In this document: positions 6,579 through 14,822 of the stretch, piece by piece
How the letters are laid out: each line of letters begins with the position of its first letter
How positions within the stretch are numbered: the stretch's first letter is position 1
NCBI GenBank assembly: GCA_900541245.1
Contig: UQIS01000006.1
Coordinates: 3,492 to 67,491, forward strand
DNA: 64,000 nucleotides
Origin: an uncultured Collinsella sp.
GTDB taxonomy: Bacteria > Actinomycetota > Coriobacteriia > Coriobacteriales > Coriobacteriaceae
Direction: 5' to 3'
Notes under the pieces: generated by a model
Told to the model about the DNA's origin: nothing
Databases searched by the model: none
What the model saw: only the letters and a program-made list of their open reading frames with translations
Program-made: the position numbers and the translations under genes

Positions 6579-9344
6579 ATGGACCAAGACCGCCAAAACA
6601 GCCAAACCGGCGATGCTAAGCACACGGAGCGCGACCGGGAGTTTACGACCTACCGTACCGCTCAAAGCTCAAACGATATGGTGCCGACGGTTTTTCGCCG
6701 TGGCATCTACCGCACAATCCGAGGCAGCCTTAAGCGCTTCCTGTCCATTGTGGTCATCACCGCGCTTGGCGTGAGTGTGATGTGCGGCCTTAAGGCGGGC
6801 TGCGAGGACCTGTGCGATTCGGTTGACGCGTACTTCGACCAGCAAAATGTCTATGACATCAACGTGCAGTCGACCTATGGCCTGACTGACGATGATCTCG
6901 ACGCCATCCAAGAGGTCGATGGCGTCGAAACGGCCGAGGGCATCTACACCGAGACCGCCTACACCGCCGTGGGCACAACGCGCGAGCGCGTGGTCGTGCA
7001 AAGTCTCTCCAAGGAGAACATCGATCAGCCGGTGCTCGTGAACGGCGATTTGCCCGAGAGCGACGATGAGGTCGCGGTGACTTCGAAGTTCCTGAAGGCA
7101 TCGGGCAAGAAAATCGGCGATACGGTGAGTTTTGCCGCCAATGACGCAAGCTCGTCCAATCAAAGCGCCAAGGACCAGTTTGCCGCGGGCGATTACACCA
7201 TTACGGCCGAGGTCCTCGACCCCACTGATGTAAGTTCTGACTCGACAGTCAACGCCTTTCGCGCTGCTTCGGCGGCGGACTATAAGTTCTATGTGAGCGA
7301 GGACGCCGCGACATCTTCTTCCTACTCCGCGGTCCACGTGATCGTCGAGGGAGCCAAGAGCCTCAACTCCTATTCGGATTCCTACGCGGCAAAGATCAAT
7401 GAGGTCAAGGGCAATATCGAGAAGATCCGCGAGGAGCGTGAGAAAGCGCGCGCTCAGGAACTGACGGTCGACACGCCGGCAAGCTTGGATGCGGCCGAGC
7501 GCCAGGCGAATATGCTCTTTGGGATTGAGCAGGACAACATCAATCGCATGGCCGAGGGCAGCGACGAGCGTGCGCAGGCACAAGCCGACCTGGACCAGCG
7601 CCGTGCCGCCGCCGACCAGCAGTTTGCCGATGCCCGCGCCGAGCTCTCTGACCTTGGTGAATGCACCTGGTACATCCAGGACCGCGGCAATATCGCAAGC
7701 TACTCGAGCGTGGAGAGCGATAGCTCGTCAATTGAGGCCATCGCCACGGTGTTCCCGTTCATCTTCTTTATCGTCGCCGTGCTCATCAGCCTTACCACCG
7801 CCACGCGCATGGTCGAGGAGGAGCGCACGCTCATCGGCCTGTATAAGGCGCTCGGTTATTCGCGCGGACGTATCCTGTCCAAATACGTGGACTATGCGCT
7901 GTGGGCTTGTCTGATCGGCGGCGTGCTCGGCAATATCATCGGATTTGTGGGCCTGCCGCTGTTCCTGTTTACGGTGTTCGACGACATGTACTCGCTGCCC
8001 CAGATGCTGCTTTCGTACGACATCGTGTCGTCGATTGTGTCGGTGGCGCTGTTTGCCGTGGGCGTGGTGGGCGCCACGATTATCGCCTGCCGCCACGAGA
8101 TGGCCGAGACCCCGGCCTCGCTCATGCGTCCCAAGGCTCCGCGTGCCGGCTCGCGCATCTTGCTTGAGCGCATCGGCTTTATTTGGCGCCGCATGGGCTT
8201 TTTGAACAAGGTCGCTGCACGCAACCTATTCCGCTATAAAAAGCGCGCCTTTATGACCATCTTTGGCATTGCGGGTTGCACCGCGCTTGTGATCTGCGGT
8301 ATGGGTATTCGCGACACGTCGGTCGCGCTTTCGCCCAAGCAGTATGGGCATATCACGCGCTATGACTTGCTGGCGGTCGCCAATCCCGACGATTTTTCGC
8401 AGACGTGCGCGGCGTTGGATGAGCGCAGCGCGGCCAATGATTCCAACGTGACCGTGACTTCGACGCTGCCGATTATGACCGACAACGTCACCTTTACGTT
8501 TGGCGGCAAGAGCGAGACCGTGCAGCTGATCGTGGTGCCCGATGACCGCACGAACGACCTGGACGACTATGTGCGCCTGGAGGATGAGTCAAAAGAACCG
8601 CTGTCTTTGCGTGACGGAGACGTGTATCTGAGTAAGAGTTCACAGCTGGTGCTGGGGATTCAACCGGGCGATACGGCGCACGTCCAGGATTCGTCGCTCA
8701 ATGTCGCCAAGGTCAAAGTCAGCGACATTTCGCTTAACTATCTGGGCAACACGCTTTACATGACGCAGGGCACCTATGAGCGCGCGTTTGGCCGAAGCGC
8801 ACGCCTTAACGGCGTCTTTGTGCTGCTTAAGGGCTCGTCGGCCGACCAGATTGCGTTTAGCAAGAATCTTAAGAGTGACGGCTGGCTTACGATTTCGAGC
8901 ACGGCCGAACATTGGCAGAACTACGAGGCGAACTTTACGATTATCAATTCCGTCGTGGTGCTCGTGACCTTTATGGCGGCGTGCCTATCGTTTGTGGTGG
9001 TGTTTACGCTGTCCAACACGAATATCTCCGAGCGCGAACGCGAGCTGGCGACCATCAAGGTGCTGGGCTTCCGCCGTGGCGAGGTGCACCATTACGTCAA
9101 CAAGGAGACGTTGATCCTCACGGCGATCGGCGCTGCGCTGGGCGTGCCGCTGGGTGGCTTGCTGGCCGAGAGCTTCACGTACATCCTGCAGATGCCGTCG
9201 CTGTACTTTGACGTCGAAGTCGAGCCACTGAGCTACGTGCTTGCCGTGGTACTTTCCTTCGGCTTTACGATTATCGTCAACCTCGCCACCAACCGAACTC
9301 TCAACAAGATCGACATGGTCGGCGCCCTCAAAAGCGCCGAGTAA
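6579..9344 (+). CDS. Large FtsX-family ABC permease with periplasmic coiled coil
   Basis: Membrane partner of the upstream ATPase. A cytoplasmic tail of about 50 residues precedes the first membrane helix (FLSIVVITALGVSVMCG). A large outside domain follows, including a charged coiled-coil stretch around residues 265-355 (INEVKGNIEKIREEREKA ... RRAAADQQFADARAELSDLG). Then comes a first three-helix FtsX block, a second start helix (FMTIFGIAGCTALVICGMG), another outside domain and a final FtsX block. This two-FtsX layout matches exporters and lipoprotein/peptide-handling systems rather than importers. The ATG at 6579 is preferred over the GTG at 6567, which overlaps the ATPase stop. The last 16 nt of the gene reappear at 11786-11817 within a duplicated segment. 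Confidence 0.9.
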   Translation: MDQDRQNSQTGDAKHTERDREFTTYRTAQSSNDMVPTVFRRGIYRTIRGSLKRFLSIVVITALGVSVMCGLKAGCEDLCDSVDAYFDQQNVYDINVQSTYGLTDDDLDAIQEVDGVETAEGIYTETAYTAVGTTRERVVVQSLSKENIDQPVLVNGDLPESDDEVAVTSKFLKASGKKIGDTVSFAANDASSSNQSAKDQFAAGDYTITAEVLDPTDVSSDSTVNAFRAASAADYKFYVSEDAATSSSYSAVHVIVEGAKSLNSYSDSYAAKINEVKGNIEKIREEREKARAQELTVDTPASLDAAERQANMLFGIEQDNINRMAEGSDERAQAQADLDQRRAAADQQFADARAELSDLGECTWYIQDRGNIASYSSVESDSSSIEAIATVFPFIFFIVAVLISLTTATRMVEEERTLIGLYKALGYSRGRILSKYVDYALWACLIGGVLGNIIGFVGLPLFLFTVFDDMYSLPQMLLSYDIVSSIVSVALFAVGVVGATIIACRHEMAETPASLMRPKAPRAGSRILLERIGFIWRRMGFLNKVAARNLFRYKKRAFMTIFGIAGCTALVICGMGIRDTSVALSPKQYGHITRYDLLAVANPDDFSQTCAALDERSAANDSNVTVTSTLPIMTDNVTFTFGGKSETVQLIVVPDDRTNDLDDYVRLEDESKEPLSLRDGDVYLSKSSQLVLGIQPGDTAHVQDSSLNVAKVKVSDISLNYLGNTLYMTQGTYERAFGRSARLNGVFVLLKGSSADQIAFSKNLKSDGWLTISSTAEHWQNYEANFTIINSVVVLVTFMAACLSFVVVFTLSNTNISERERELATIKVLGFRRGEVHHYVNKETLILTAIGAALGVPLGGLLAESFTYILQMPSLYFDVEVEPLSYVLAVVLSFGFTIIVNLATNRTLNKIDMVGALKSAE

Positions 9345-9703
9345 CCTGTCCTGGGATTCAAGCTGTAGCGAGCTACCGACGCACCCACATCCGCATTATT
9401 GCATAAACCGCCCCGTCGAATGCATATTTCGGCGGGGCGGTTGCTACTTGTCCACGGGTACCCCAGGGGGCGGCGTGCAAATTCCGGAGTATTCAGCATC
9501 CCGGGGTCCGCGGGCGCGGGGGCGGGAGTGCAAAACTGCGCTGAAAGCCCCGATTCTGAGCCCCAACGCCTCTAGAGCCGCTCGTTTTTTACAGAATGCG
9601 GCCCATGGTGCCTGCCTTTCGCCCAAAATCCAGTATGCAGGCACCCTTGGCTGCTGAATACTCCCAAAAATGCACGCCGCATCCTACCCCAGGCACCCGC
9701 AGC
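9330..9703. repeat. 374-bp duplicated intergenic segment, copy A
   Basis: This stretch, beginning in the last codons of the permease gene, matches 11802-12175 over its full length with scattered substitutions and no net length change. It holds a terminator-like hairpin (9406-9415 with 9433-9442) and a nested palindrome: 9470-9479 with 9671-9680, 9486-9498 with 9652-9664 (13 bp), and an inner hairpin 9607-9615 with 9637-9645. No open frame is conserved between the copies, so a structured RNA or mobile unit is more likely than a gene. Confidence 0.85.
9406..9442 (+). terminator. Terminator-like hairpin after the ABC permease
   Basis: AACCGCCCCG and CGGGGCGGTT form a perfect 10-bp GC-rich stem, followed by TGCTACTT. 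It lies 60 nt beyond the permease stop codon and is the likely end of the exporter operon. The equivalent stem in copy B has mismatches. Confidence 0.65.
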
Positions 9704-9729
9704 TACTCTGCGAGTGCGTGGCCTAATAG

Positions 9730-9799
9730 TAAGTTGCGGTGGAATAGTTCCCGTTTATGGCTCTGCTATGCCAAACGGGAACTATTCCACCGCAACTTA
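9730..9799. repeat. GTTGCGGTGAWATAG palindrome, copy 1
   Basis: Perfect 27-bp arms (9730-9756 with 9773-9799) surround a 16-nt loop. The arm core AGTTGCGGTGGAATAGTTCC is shared with the palindromes at 10953, 19474 and 63738. Confidence 0.85.
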
Positions 9800-9981
9800 T
9801 CGAGAGGGCTCTTGGTTGTTATTTGCACTGACATTTGTCATGAAATGGCAGGTCGTTAGGGGTTGCTACTGGTAGTTGCGGTAGGGTTGGGGCAGATTCT
9901 AACTAGAAATGGTGGTCGCTACCGGTTGTTTTCGGCATACTCGCCTCATTCGATTACGGTCACCACATGAAAGGAACCACC

Positions 9982-10902
9982 ATGGACCTTGCGATGGCAC
10001 AGCGTCTCGTCGATCGCCGCAAAGCTGCCGGTCTTTCTCAGGAGGCCCTTGCTGCCCAACTGGGCGTAAGTCGCCAGGCTGTCAGTAAATGGGAGCGCAG
10101 TGAGTCCTCACCCGATACCGATAACCTTATTGCGCTCGCCGCACTGTATGGCGTGTCGTTGGACGAGCTGTTGTATGGGGAAGCGGCTAGCGATGCCGAC
10201 GACCTTGAGGACGGCAGTGCCGACACCGAGACAGCGGATGTGGTTGACGAGGCTGAGGCTTCTACTGAGCACGCCGATTGCGGCGACAAACCACTTGTCG
10301 ATATTTCCCTCGCGCGCGGCATCCACGTCATTGATCCCAATAAAGGCGAGGAAGTCCATGTTGGCTGGAGCGGCATCCATGTGACCAACGACCGCAAGGG
10401 TGAAGAGGTGCACGTGGGGCCGGGCGGCGTACATATTGACACGCTAGAGGACGACGGGCACAGCGTGCACACCAATGCCGATGGCACCGTGGTTATCGAC
10501 GGCGAACAATTCTCCAGCTGGAAAGAGGCGCGCGACAAGCTCGACCATCATGGCAAGCATTTCCACACCAAGCTCGGTCGCGCGTGGAATAAGTTCCCCT
10601 TCCCCGTGCTTGTCGCCCTCGCCTATCTGGCGCTCGGCATTATTTGCGGCGTGTGGACTACGGGACTTTTCCTCGTCTTTTTGATTCCCGTCTACTACGC
10701 GCTTGGCGATTTCATCGACCGGCGTCATCTGTCAAAGCTTGTCGACGCCGTCTACCCGGCAGCTGCCATAACTTGGTTCCTCTACATGTGGCTCTGCCTG
10801 GGACAGCCCCATCCCGCATGGGTCATCTTCATCACGATTCCCATCGTAAAAGCGCTTATGCACTGGTGCCGCAAACAATGGAAGCACCGCAAACAGGCCT
10901 AA
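9982..10902 (+). CDS. Membrane-anchored XRE-family regulator
   Basis: Residues about 1-60 form a classic Cro/C1 helix-turn-helix (RLVDRRKAAGLSQEALAAQLGVSR, then QAVSKWERSESSPDTDNL). A long acidic linker follows, then an unusual repeated block HVIDPNKGEEVHVGWSGIHV / NDRKGEEVHVGPGGVHI, and the C-terminal third has about four membrane helices. Such proteins may bind DNA while held at the membrane. The ATG at 9982 is chosen because AAAGGA lies 7 nt upstream; the in-frame ATG at 9967 would place that Shine-Dalgarno inside the coding region. The target is unknown; no partner gene is adjacent. It is bracketed by repeats on both sides. Confidence 0.85.
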   Translation: MDLAMAQRLVDRRKAAGLSQEALAAQLGVSRQAVSKWERSESSPDTDNLIALAALYGVSLDELLYGEAASDADDLEDGSADTETADVVDEAEASTEHADCGDKPLVDISLARGIHVIDPNKGEEVHVGWSGIHVTNDRKGEEVHVGPGGVHIDTLEDDGHSVHTNADGTVVIDGEQFSSWKEARDKLDHHGKHFHTKLGRAWNKFPFPVLVALAYLALGIICGVWTTGLFLVFLIPVYYALGDFIDRRHLSKLVDAVYPAAAITWFLYMWLCLGQPHPAWVIFITIPIVKALMHWCRKQWKHRKQA

Positions 10903-10952
10903 ACCGCCCTAACCCGCCAGCGCCACTCATCCGACACCGCCCGTCCCTTCCA

Positions 10953-11019
10953 AGTTGCGGTGATATAGGGACTGTTTTGAGGCTCCAAAGCGCCAAACAG
11001 TCCCTATATCACCGTAACT
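10953..11019. repeat. GTTGCGGTGAWATAG palindrome, copy 2
   Basis: Arms 10953-10977 and 10995-11019 pair over 25 bp with one G-T pair around a 17-nt loop. Arm core AGTTGCGGTGATATAGGGACTG.. differs from the other copies after the ATATAG block but does so on both arms. Confidence 0.85.
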
Positions 11020-11083
11020 AACAAACAATTGGGTCAGTTCCGGCACGGAGATAAGCATTGAGCTGACCGCGCGCCAAGAAAAG

Positions 11084-11222
11084 GGCCTATTTACTACGTT
11101 TAGCCCGAAGGGGCCGACCATACCCGCCTTTTTCGAAAACTGGCAAGCTTTCTACCTGCGGTTTTATTTTTACAATCTTTGTCATGGTCGAGGGTGTGGT
11201 AGCAAACGTAGTAGATAGGTCC
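11084..11222. repeat. 139-bp palindromic element, CCTGCGGTTTT-core family
   Basis: Outer arms 11084-11101 and 11204-11222 pair over 18 bp with a G-T pair and one bulge. An inner stem GACCAT (11116-11121) pairs with ATGGTC (11184-11189). The interior has TACCTGCGGTTTTATT and GGTGTGG, shared with 1325-1496 and 43449-43573. The sequence before the small gene at 11350 shows no other feature. Confidence 0.75.
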
Positions 11223-11349
11223 ATTTTGTGGCAACGGATCATTCAAGCTCAATCTCGAAGGCTAAAGAGAGCCTCTCACCCACGCCTGCGGGCGAAAACC
11301 AAATAGAATGAAAGGCAAATGGAAAGCCCGTTTGACGAGCGGAGGACAT

Positions 11350-11670
11350 ATGCGCGACGTAGCCGAAAGCGACTGGAAGCTGTTTAAGAAAATGCTTCCT
11401 CAATGGCAAGAACGTTATATGGAAAAGCTCATCGGCCAGTACGTTGAGATACTGAACGGCGACAGTGAAGCGTCCAGTAGATTTTGGGCACTAGAAAAGC
11501 GCCTCAATAGAGACAAGCTGTCCTCAGGCGTAATTGCAAACGACATTCGCCGCAGCACAATGCACCGCGAGATAGCCAATTTGCTTATCGACAGCGTGAT
11601 CACCCTTGACGACCTTGACGGTTTTACCGAGGACATTAAGAGCTATGCGCAACACTGGATTAGCCAGTAA
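11350..11670 (+). CDS. Small helical protein of unknown function
   Basis: I do not assign a function. The predicted 106-residue product (MRDVAESDWKLFKKMLPQWQ...) is highly charged, mostly alpha-helical, with no signal peptide or membrane segment. The ending DSVITLDDLDGFTEDIKSY resembles small conserved proteins of gut Firmicutes and Actinobacteria that start RDVTESDWK; some are mislabelled multidrug transporters in databases, which this soluble sequence cannot be. The start at 11350 is set by GGAGG ending 4 nt upstream; the ATG at 11308 lacks such a site. Local AT content is higher than the neighbours, and the gene lies between repeat elements, so horizontal acquisition is possible. Confidence 0.7.
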   Translation: MRDVAESDWKLFKKMLPQWQERYMEKLIGQYVEILNGDSEASSRFWALEKRLNRDKLSSGVIANDIRRSTMHREIANLLIDSVITLDDLDGFTEDIKSYAQHWISQ

Positions 11671-11749
11671 GAGTACTGAACGACAAACATCCCCAGCAAA
11701 ACGGGGTAAACGCCAGGCCGCCTAATGGTTGTCCGGCGTTTGCCCAGAT

Positions 11750-11789
11750 TAACCTGCCAAAGATGAACCTGTCCCTTTTTGGCGGGTTA
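11750..11789. repeat. GGGACAG-loop hairpin, type A, reverse copy
   Basis: AACCTGCCAAA (11751-11761) pairs with TTTTGGCGGGTT (11777-11788) with one G-T pair; the loop contains the complement of AGGGACAGGTTCA. It directly abuts the start of duplicated segment copy B. Confidence 0.85.
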
Positions 11790-11801
11790 CTCGGCGCTTT
11801 T

Positions 11802-12175
11802 AAGAGCGCCGAGTAACCCGTTCTGGGATTCAAGCTGTAGCGAGCCACCGACGCGCCCACAGCCACTAAATTGCATAAACCGTCCTGTCGATTGCATATT
11901 TCGGCGGGGCGGTTGCTTTTTGCCTACGGGTAACCCAGGGGGCGGCGTGCAAATTCCGGAGAATTCAGCATCCCGGAGTCCGCGGGTGTGGGAGCGGGCG
12001 CACAAAAGCGCATTGAAAGCCTGACTTTGAGCTCCGGCGCCTCGAGGACCGCTCATTTTTTTGCAGAATGCGGCCCGCGGCGCCTGTCTCTCGCCCAAAA
12101 TCCAGTATGCAGGCACCCTCGGCTGCTGAATACTCCCAAAAATGCACGCCGCATCCTACCCCAGGCACCCGCAGC
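11802..12175. repeat. 374-bp duplicated intergenic segment, copy B
   Basis: Full-length match to 9330-9703. It begins with AGCGCCGAGTAAC, the final coding bases of the ABC permease gene, although no such gene lies here. Just before it (11786-11801) the same gene end appears inverted (GTTACTCGGCGC), making a short palindrome at the junction. The internal palindrome is kept: GCGGCGTGCA pairs with TGCACGCCGC and the hairpin GGCGCCTG/CAGGCACC persists with compensating or tolerated changes. Confidence 0.85.
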
Positions 12176-12180
12176 AAGAA

Positions 12181-12365
12181 GACGAATAGCCTCGGCCTCC
12201 CCGGTTACCGCAGGAGGCCCCAGGGCTTACCTCCCAAATCTTTCTGCAGGACGGAAGGACCCCGCCGCGCGAAGCGCACGGCGGGGTCCAGACATGTCCG
12301 AGGACGATTTGGGAGGTAAGCCCTGGGGCCTCCGATGGGGGCGGTTCCAGCCGAGGCTATTCGTC
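12181..12365. repeat. 185-bp nested palindrome reaching into the pfkA 3' end
   Basis: Outer perfect 16-bp arms (12181-12196 with 12350-12365) include the last codons and stop of the phosphofructokinase gene. Middle perfect 27-bp arms are 12213-12239 with 12307-12333. An inner stem 12257-12267 pairs with 12279-12289 around CGCGAAGCG. It is the likely pfkA terminator but far larger than needed. Confidence 0.85.
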
Positions 12366-13436
12366 GCCGAAGCTGATGCCCAACGCCTTGGCCTCGCGCA
12401 CCAGGTCGCTCTGGGGATCGACAAACTTGAGCTTGCCAGCGACATCCTCGAGCGGCATGTGGCACATCTTGCCGTCACGCAGGGCAATCATGTAGCCAAA
12501 CTCGCCGCGCAGGCAGCCCAGCGCGGCCTCGACGCCGCACTGGGTCGCAAAGATGCGGTCCTGGGCATCGGGCTGGCCGCCGCGCTGCGTGTGGCCGGGG
12601 ATGGCGACGCGGGTCTCGCGACCGGTCTTGGCCTCGATCTCCTTGGCGATGTCGTAGACAATCGACGGACTCGTGCGCTCGGCGAGCTTCTTCTTGTACT
12701 CCTTCTTGGACAGCGCCGCGTCCTCCTTGGAGATGGCGCCCTCGGCGACGGCCACGATGGTAAAGCGGCTGCCGGTTTCCATGCGATGCTCGATGGTCTT
12801 GATGACGTTGTCCATGTCGTAGGGGATCTCGGGAATCAGGATGACATCCGCGCCGCCCGCGACGCCGGCGTACAGTGGAATCCAGCCAACCTTGTGGCCC
12901 ATGATCTCGATAACGAACACGCGGCCGTGGCTCGAGGCGGTAGTGTGGATGTCGTCGATGCACTTGGTGGCGACGTCGATGGCGCTCGTAAAGCCAAACG
13001 TCAGCTCGGTGCCCCAGGTGTCGTTATCGATGGTCTTGGGCAGGGCGATAACGTTGAGACCCTCTTCGCGCAGGCGGTTGGCAGTCTTGGTGGAGCCGTT
13101 GCCGCCCAGCATAAACAGGCAGTCGAGCTGCAGCTTGTGATAGGTGTGGACCATTGCCGGCACCTTCTCGACGCCGTCGGCCTCGGGAGTGTCCAGACGC
13201 TTGAACGGCGTGCGGCTCGTGCCCAGGATGGTGCCGCCGCGGGTGAGGATGCCGCTAAAATCGGCGGGCGACATGACGCGGAACCTGCTGTAGATAAGGC
13301 CCTGGTAGCCGTCCTCAAAACCATAGATCTCGATAGGTTCTTCGCTATTGGTCATAAGCGTTTTGACGATGCCGCGCATGGTGGCGTTGAGCGCCTGGCA
13401 GTCGCCGCCACTGGTAAGAAGACCGATCCTGAGCAT
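12357..13436 (-). CDS. pfkA: 6-phosphofructokinase, mixed-substrate group
   Basis: It phosphorylates fructose 6-phosphate in glycolysis. Of 359 residues, the N-terminal LTSGGDCQALNA (8-17) is the phosphoryl-donor loop, GGNGSTKTA (111-119) the metal/donor site, and PKTIDNDTWGTE (133-144) the catalytic loop with the essential Asp. Lys134 is typical of pyrophosphate-using and mixed group III enzymes rather than E. coli PfkA, while Gly114 favours ATP. The usual Asp of GGDGS is Asn here, which is unusual. MGHKVGW and the C-terminal IPGHTQRGGQPDAQDR complete the sugar-phosphate site. The start ATG at 13436 is preceded by GAAGGATTC. ATP use is likely but not certain. Confidence 0.92.
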   Translation of the reverse strand: MLRIGLLTSGGDCQALNATMRGIVKTLMTNSEEPIEIYGFEDGYQGLIYSRFRVMSPADFSGILTRGGTILGTSRTPFKRLDTPEADGVEKVPAMVHTYHKLQLDCLFMLGGNGSTKTANRLREEGLNVIALPKTIDNDTWGTELTFGFTSAIDVATKCIDDIHTTASSHGRVFVIEIMGHKVGWIPLYAGVAGGADVILIPEIPYDMDNVIKTIEHRMETGSRFTIVAVAEGAISKEDAALSKKEYKKKLAERTSPSIVYDIAKEIEAKTGRETRVAIPGHTQRGGQPDAQDRIFATQCGVEAALGCLRGEFGYMIALRDGKMCHMPLEDVAGKLKFVDPQSDLVREAKALGISFGDE

Positions 13437-13474
13437 GATGAATCCTTCCGGGCAAGTTATAACATGCGCATAAG

Positions 13475-13507
13475 TTTACCCCCGCACACTGTTGATACGG
13501 GGGTAAA
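13475..13507. terminator. Hairpin between the Ntn hydrolase gene and pfkA
   Basis: TTTACCCCCG (13475-13484) pairs perfectly with CGGGGGTAAA (13498-13507). It lies downstream of the hydrolase gene (stop at 13576) and upstream of pfkA on the same strand, so it may end the hydrolase transcript. Confidence 0.6.
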
Positions 13508-13575
13508 ACGTGTTAGCTCAAGCGTATGGAAATGTAAGCAACGTCAGGGAACGTAAGGTCGACGGGCCTGGCTCC

Positions 13576-14661
13576 TTACAGTGCGAAGGCATCGACGTTG
13601 CCCCAGTGGCGGCGCAGCGTGATGGCGGCAGCGGGCTCGGTATTGTCAAAGACGACCGACCATTGCGTATTGCTGGTGATGTCTTCCGGATTGGGCTCTT
13701 GGGCTGCGGCGCGAAGGGCCTTCCAAGCGACTGCCTCGTCCTGGGCACCGGCGTGGGCGTCAAGGACATCGGCGATTGCGACGGCGCGCTCTTTACCATG
13801 GCCCAGCTCGTCATTCTTTTGGTTGGGCAGCACTTCGTCGCCATAGCAGGCGTAGAAGTTCGTAACCTGGCGTACAGGAGTCGCTTTGAAAGCACGGTCC
13901 GGATCGCGCGGATCCCACTCTACTACGCGCGCGTCACCGGCGGCGTCGTTGATAAAGAAGTGGTAATCGCGTCCGGCCATGGCGTGCATGTCGTAGGCGG
14001 AAAGCAGGTCGACGGCCTCTTGCGTGGTAGCCGTGCGGTCGAGCACCAGACGGATGGCGAGTGAGGTGTTGATGACGGGACGTTGCGTGTCCTGGTCACA
14101 GGGCTTGGAATCCAGGGTGAGTACGGCAATGGACACGCCGCATTCGTTAACACCGTCGAGCTGGGCAAACGGGCCCATGAGTGCGGCGGCGCGTCCGGCG
14201 ACGGAGTCAAGCGGAGTGTTATCGCCCAGGTTGTTAAGGGCGGCAAACCCGATGGAGGCATAGCCGCCGCGTGGGTGATTGCGCACCAGCAGCGCCGAGG
14301 TGTCGTCCTTAAAGTCGTAATTGCGACCGGTGCGCACGCGGCCTTCGGCATCTACGGCGACAAAAGCGCTGCAGGCAAACTGGGGCGCCTGGACATGTAC
14401 CGGCACACCGGGCAGCACCTGCGCCACCACGACATCGATGTAGGCCTGGTCGTCGCGCACGCCAGCGGCGATGATGCGATCAAGATCGTAGTCGTAGGCG
14501 ATGTCGATTGCGTACAGGTCATAGCTATCCGCGTAGCCGGTCAAGCGTTTGGGCGACGCGGCGGACTTGATTTGCTTGTGATAAACGATACCGGTGGCAG
14601 CGGCAAGGCCGACGGCGACTCCCGCGACACCGCAGGCGATGGCAATGTTACGTGGCTTCAT
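13576..14661 (-). CDS. Membrane-anchored Ntn hydrolase, choloylglycine-hydrolase/C45 type
   Basis: Residues 5-26 form an uncleaved signal anchor (IAIACGVAGVAVGLAAATGIV), placing the rest outside the cell. After a 70-residue pro-region the core begins QFACSAFVAVDAEGRVRTGRNYDF: Cys97 is the predicted N-terminal nucleophile exposed by self-cleavage, and Arg113, Asn114 and Asp116 form the R-N-x-D motif of choloylglycine hydrolases and acyl-CoA:penicillin acyltransferases. Later NTSLAIRLVLDRTATTQEAVDLLSAYDMHA is typical of this superfamily. Classic bile-salt hydrolases lack the anchor and start at Met-Cys, so bile-salt activity should not be assumed; amide or N-acyl amino acid hydrolysis is as likely. 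It is a single gene divergent from the M18 peptidase. Confidence 0.75.
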   Translation of the reverse strand: MKPRNIAIACGVAGVAVGLAAATGIVYHKQIKSAASPKRLTGYADSYDLYAIDIAYDYDLDRIIAAGVRDDQAYIDVVVAQVLPGVPVHVQAPQFACSAFVAVDAEGRVRTGRNYDFKDDTSALLVRNHPRGGYASIGFAALNNLGDNTPLDSVAGRAAALMGPFAQLDGVNECGVSIAVLTLDSKPCDQDTQRPVINTSLAIRLVLDRTATTQEAVDLLSAYDMHAMAGRDYHFFINDAAGDARVVEWDPRDPDRAFKATPVRQVTNFYACYGDEVLPNQKNDELGHGKERAVAIADVLDAHAGAQDEAVAWKALRAAAQEPNPEDITSNTQWSVVFDNTEPAAAITLRRHWGNVDAFAL

Positions 14662-14822
14662 GACGGCTCCTCTCGTCCTGTTAGCGTAATTGTCGCAAAA
14701 GTTGCACGGGCATGATGGCTCAACTTGGCGAGCGGCGCGGGATTAAACACGGAATGAAGAGCGCGGTGCTGGCGCGGCGGGGTATGCTGGAAGGGACCAT
14801 CAACCCAGCGAAAGGGGAGAGC

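Noticed and set aside
11988..13556. 522-codon plus-strand open frame
   Set aside because: Starts in repeat copy B, runs through the palindrome and then antisense through pfkA; composition-driven.
13576..14661. Classic bile-salt hydrolase
   Set aside because: The nucleophile Cys is not at position 2 and an N-terminal anchor and pro-region are present, so the specific name is not supported.
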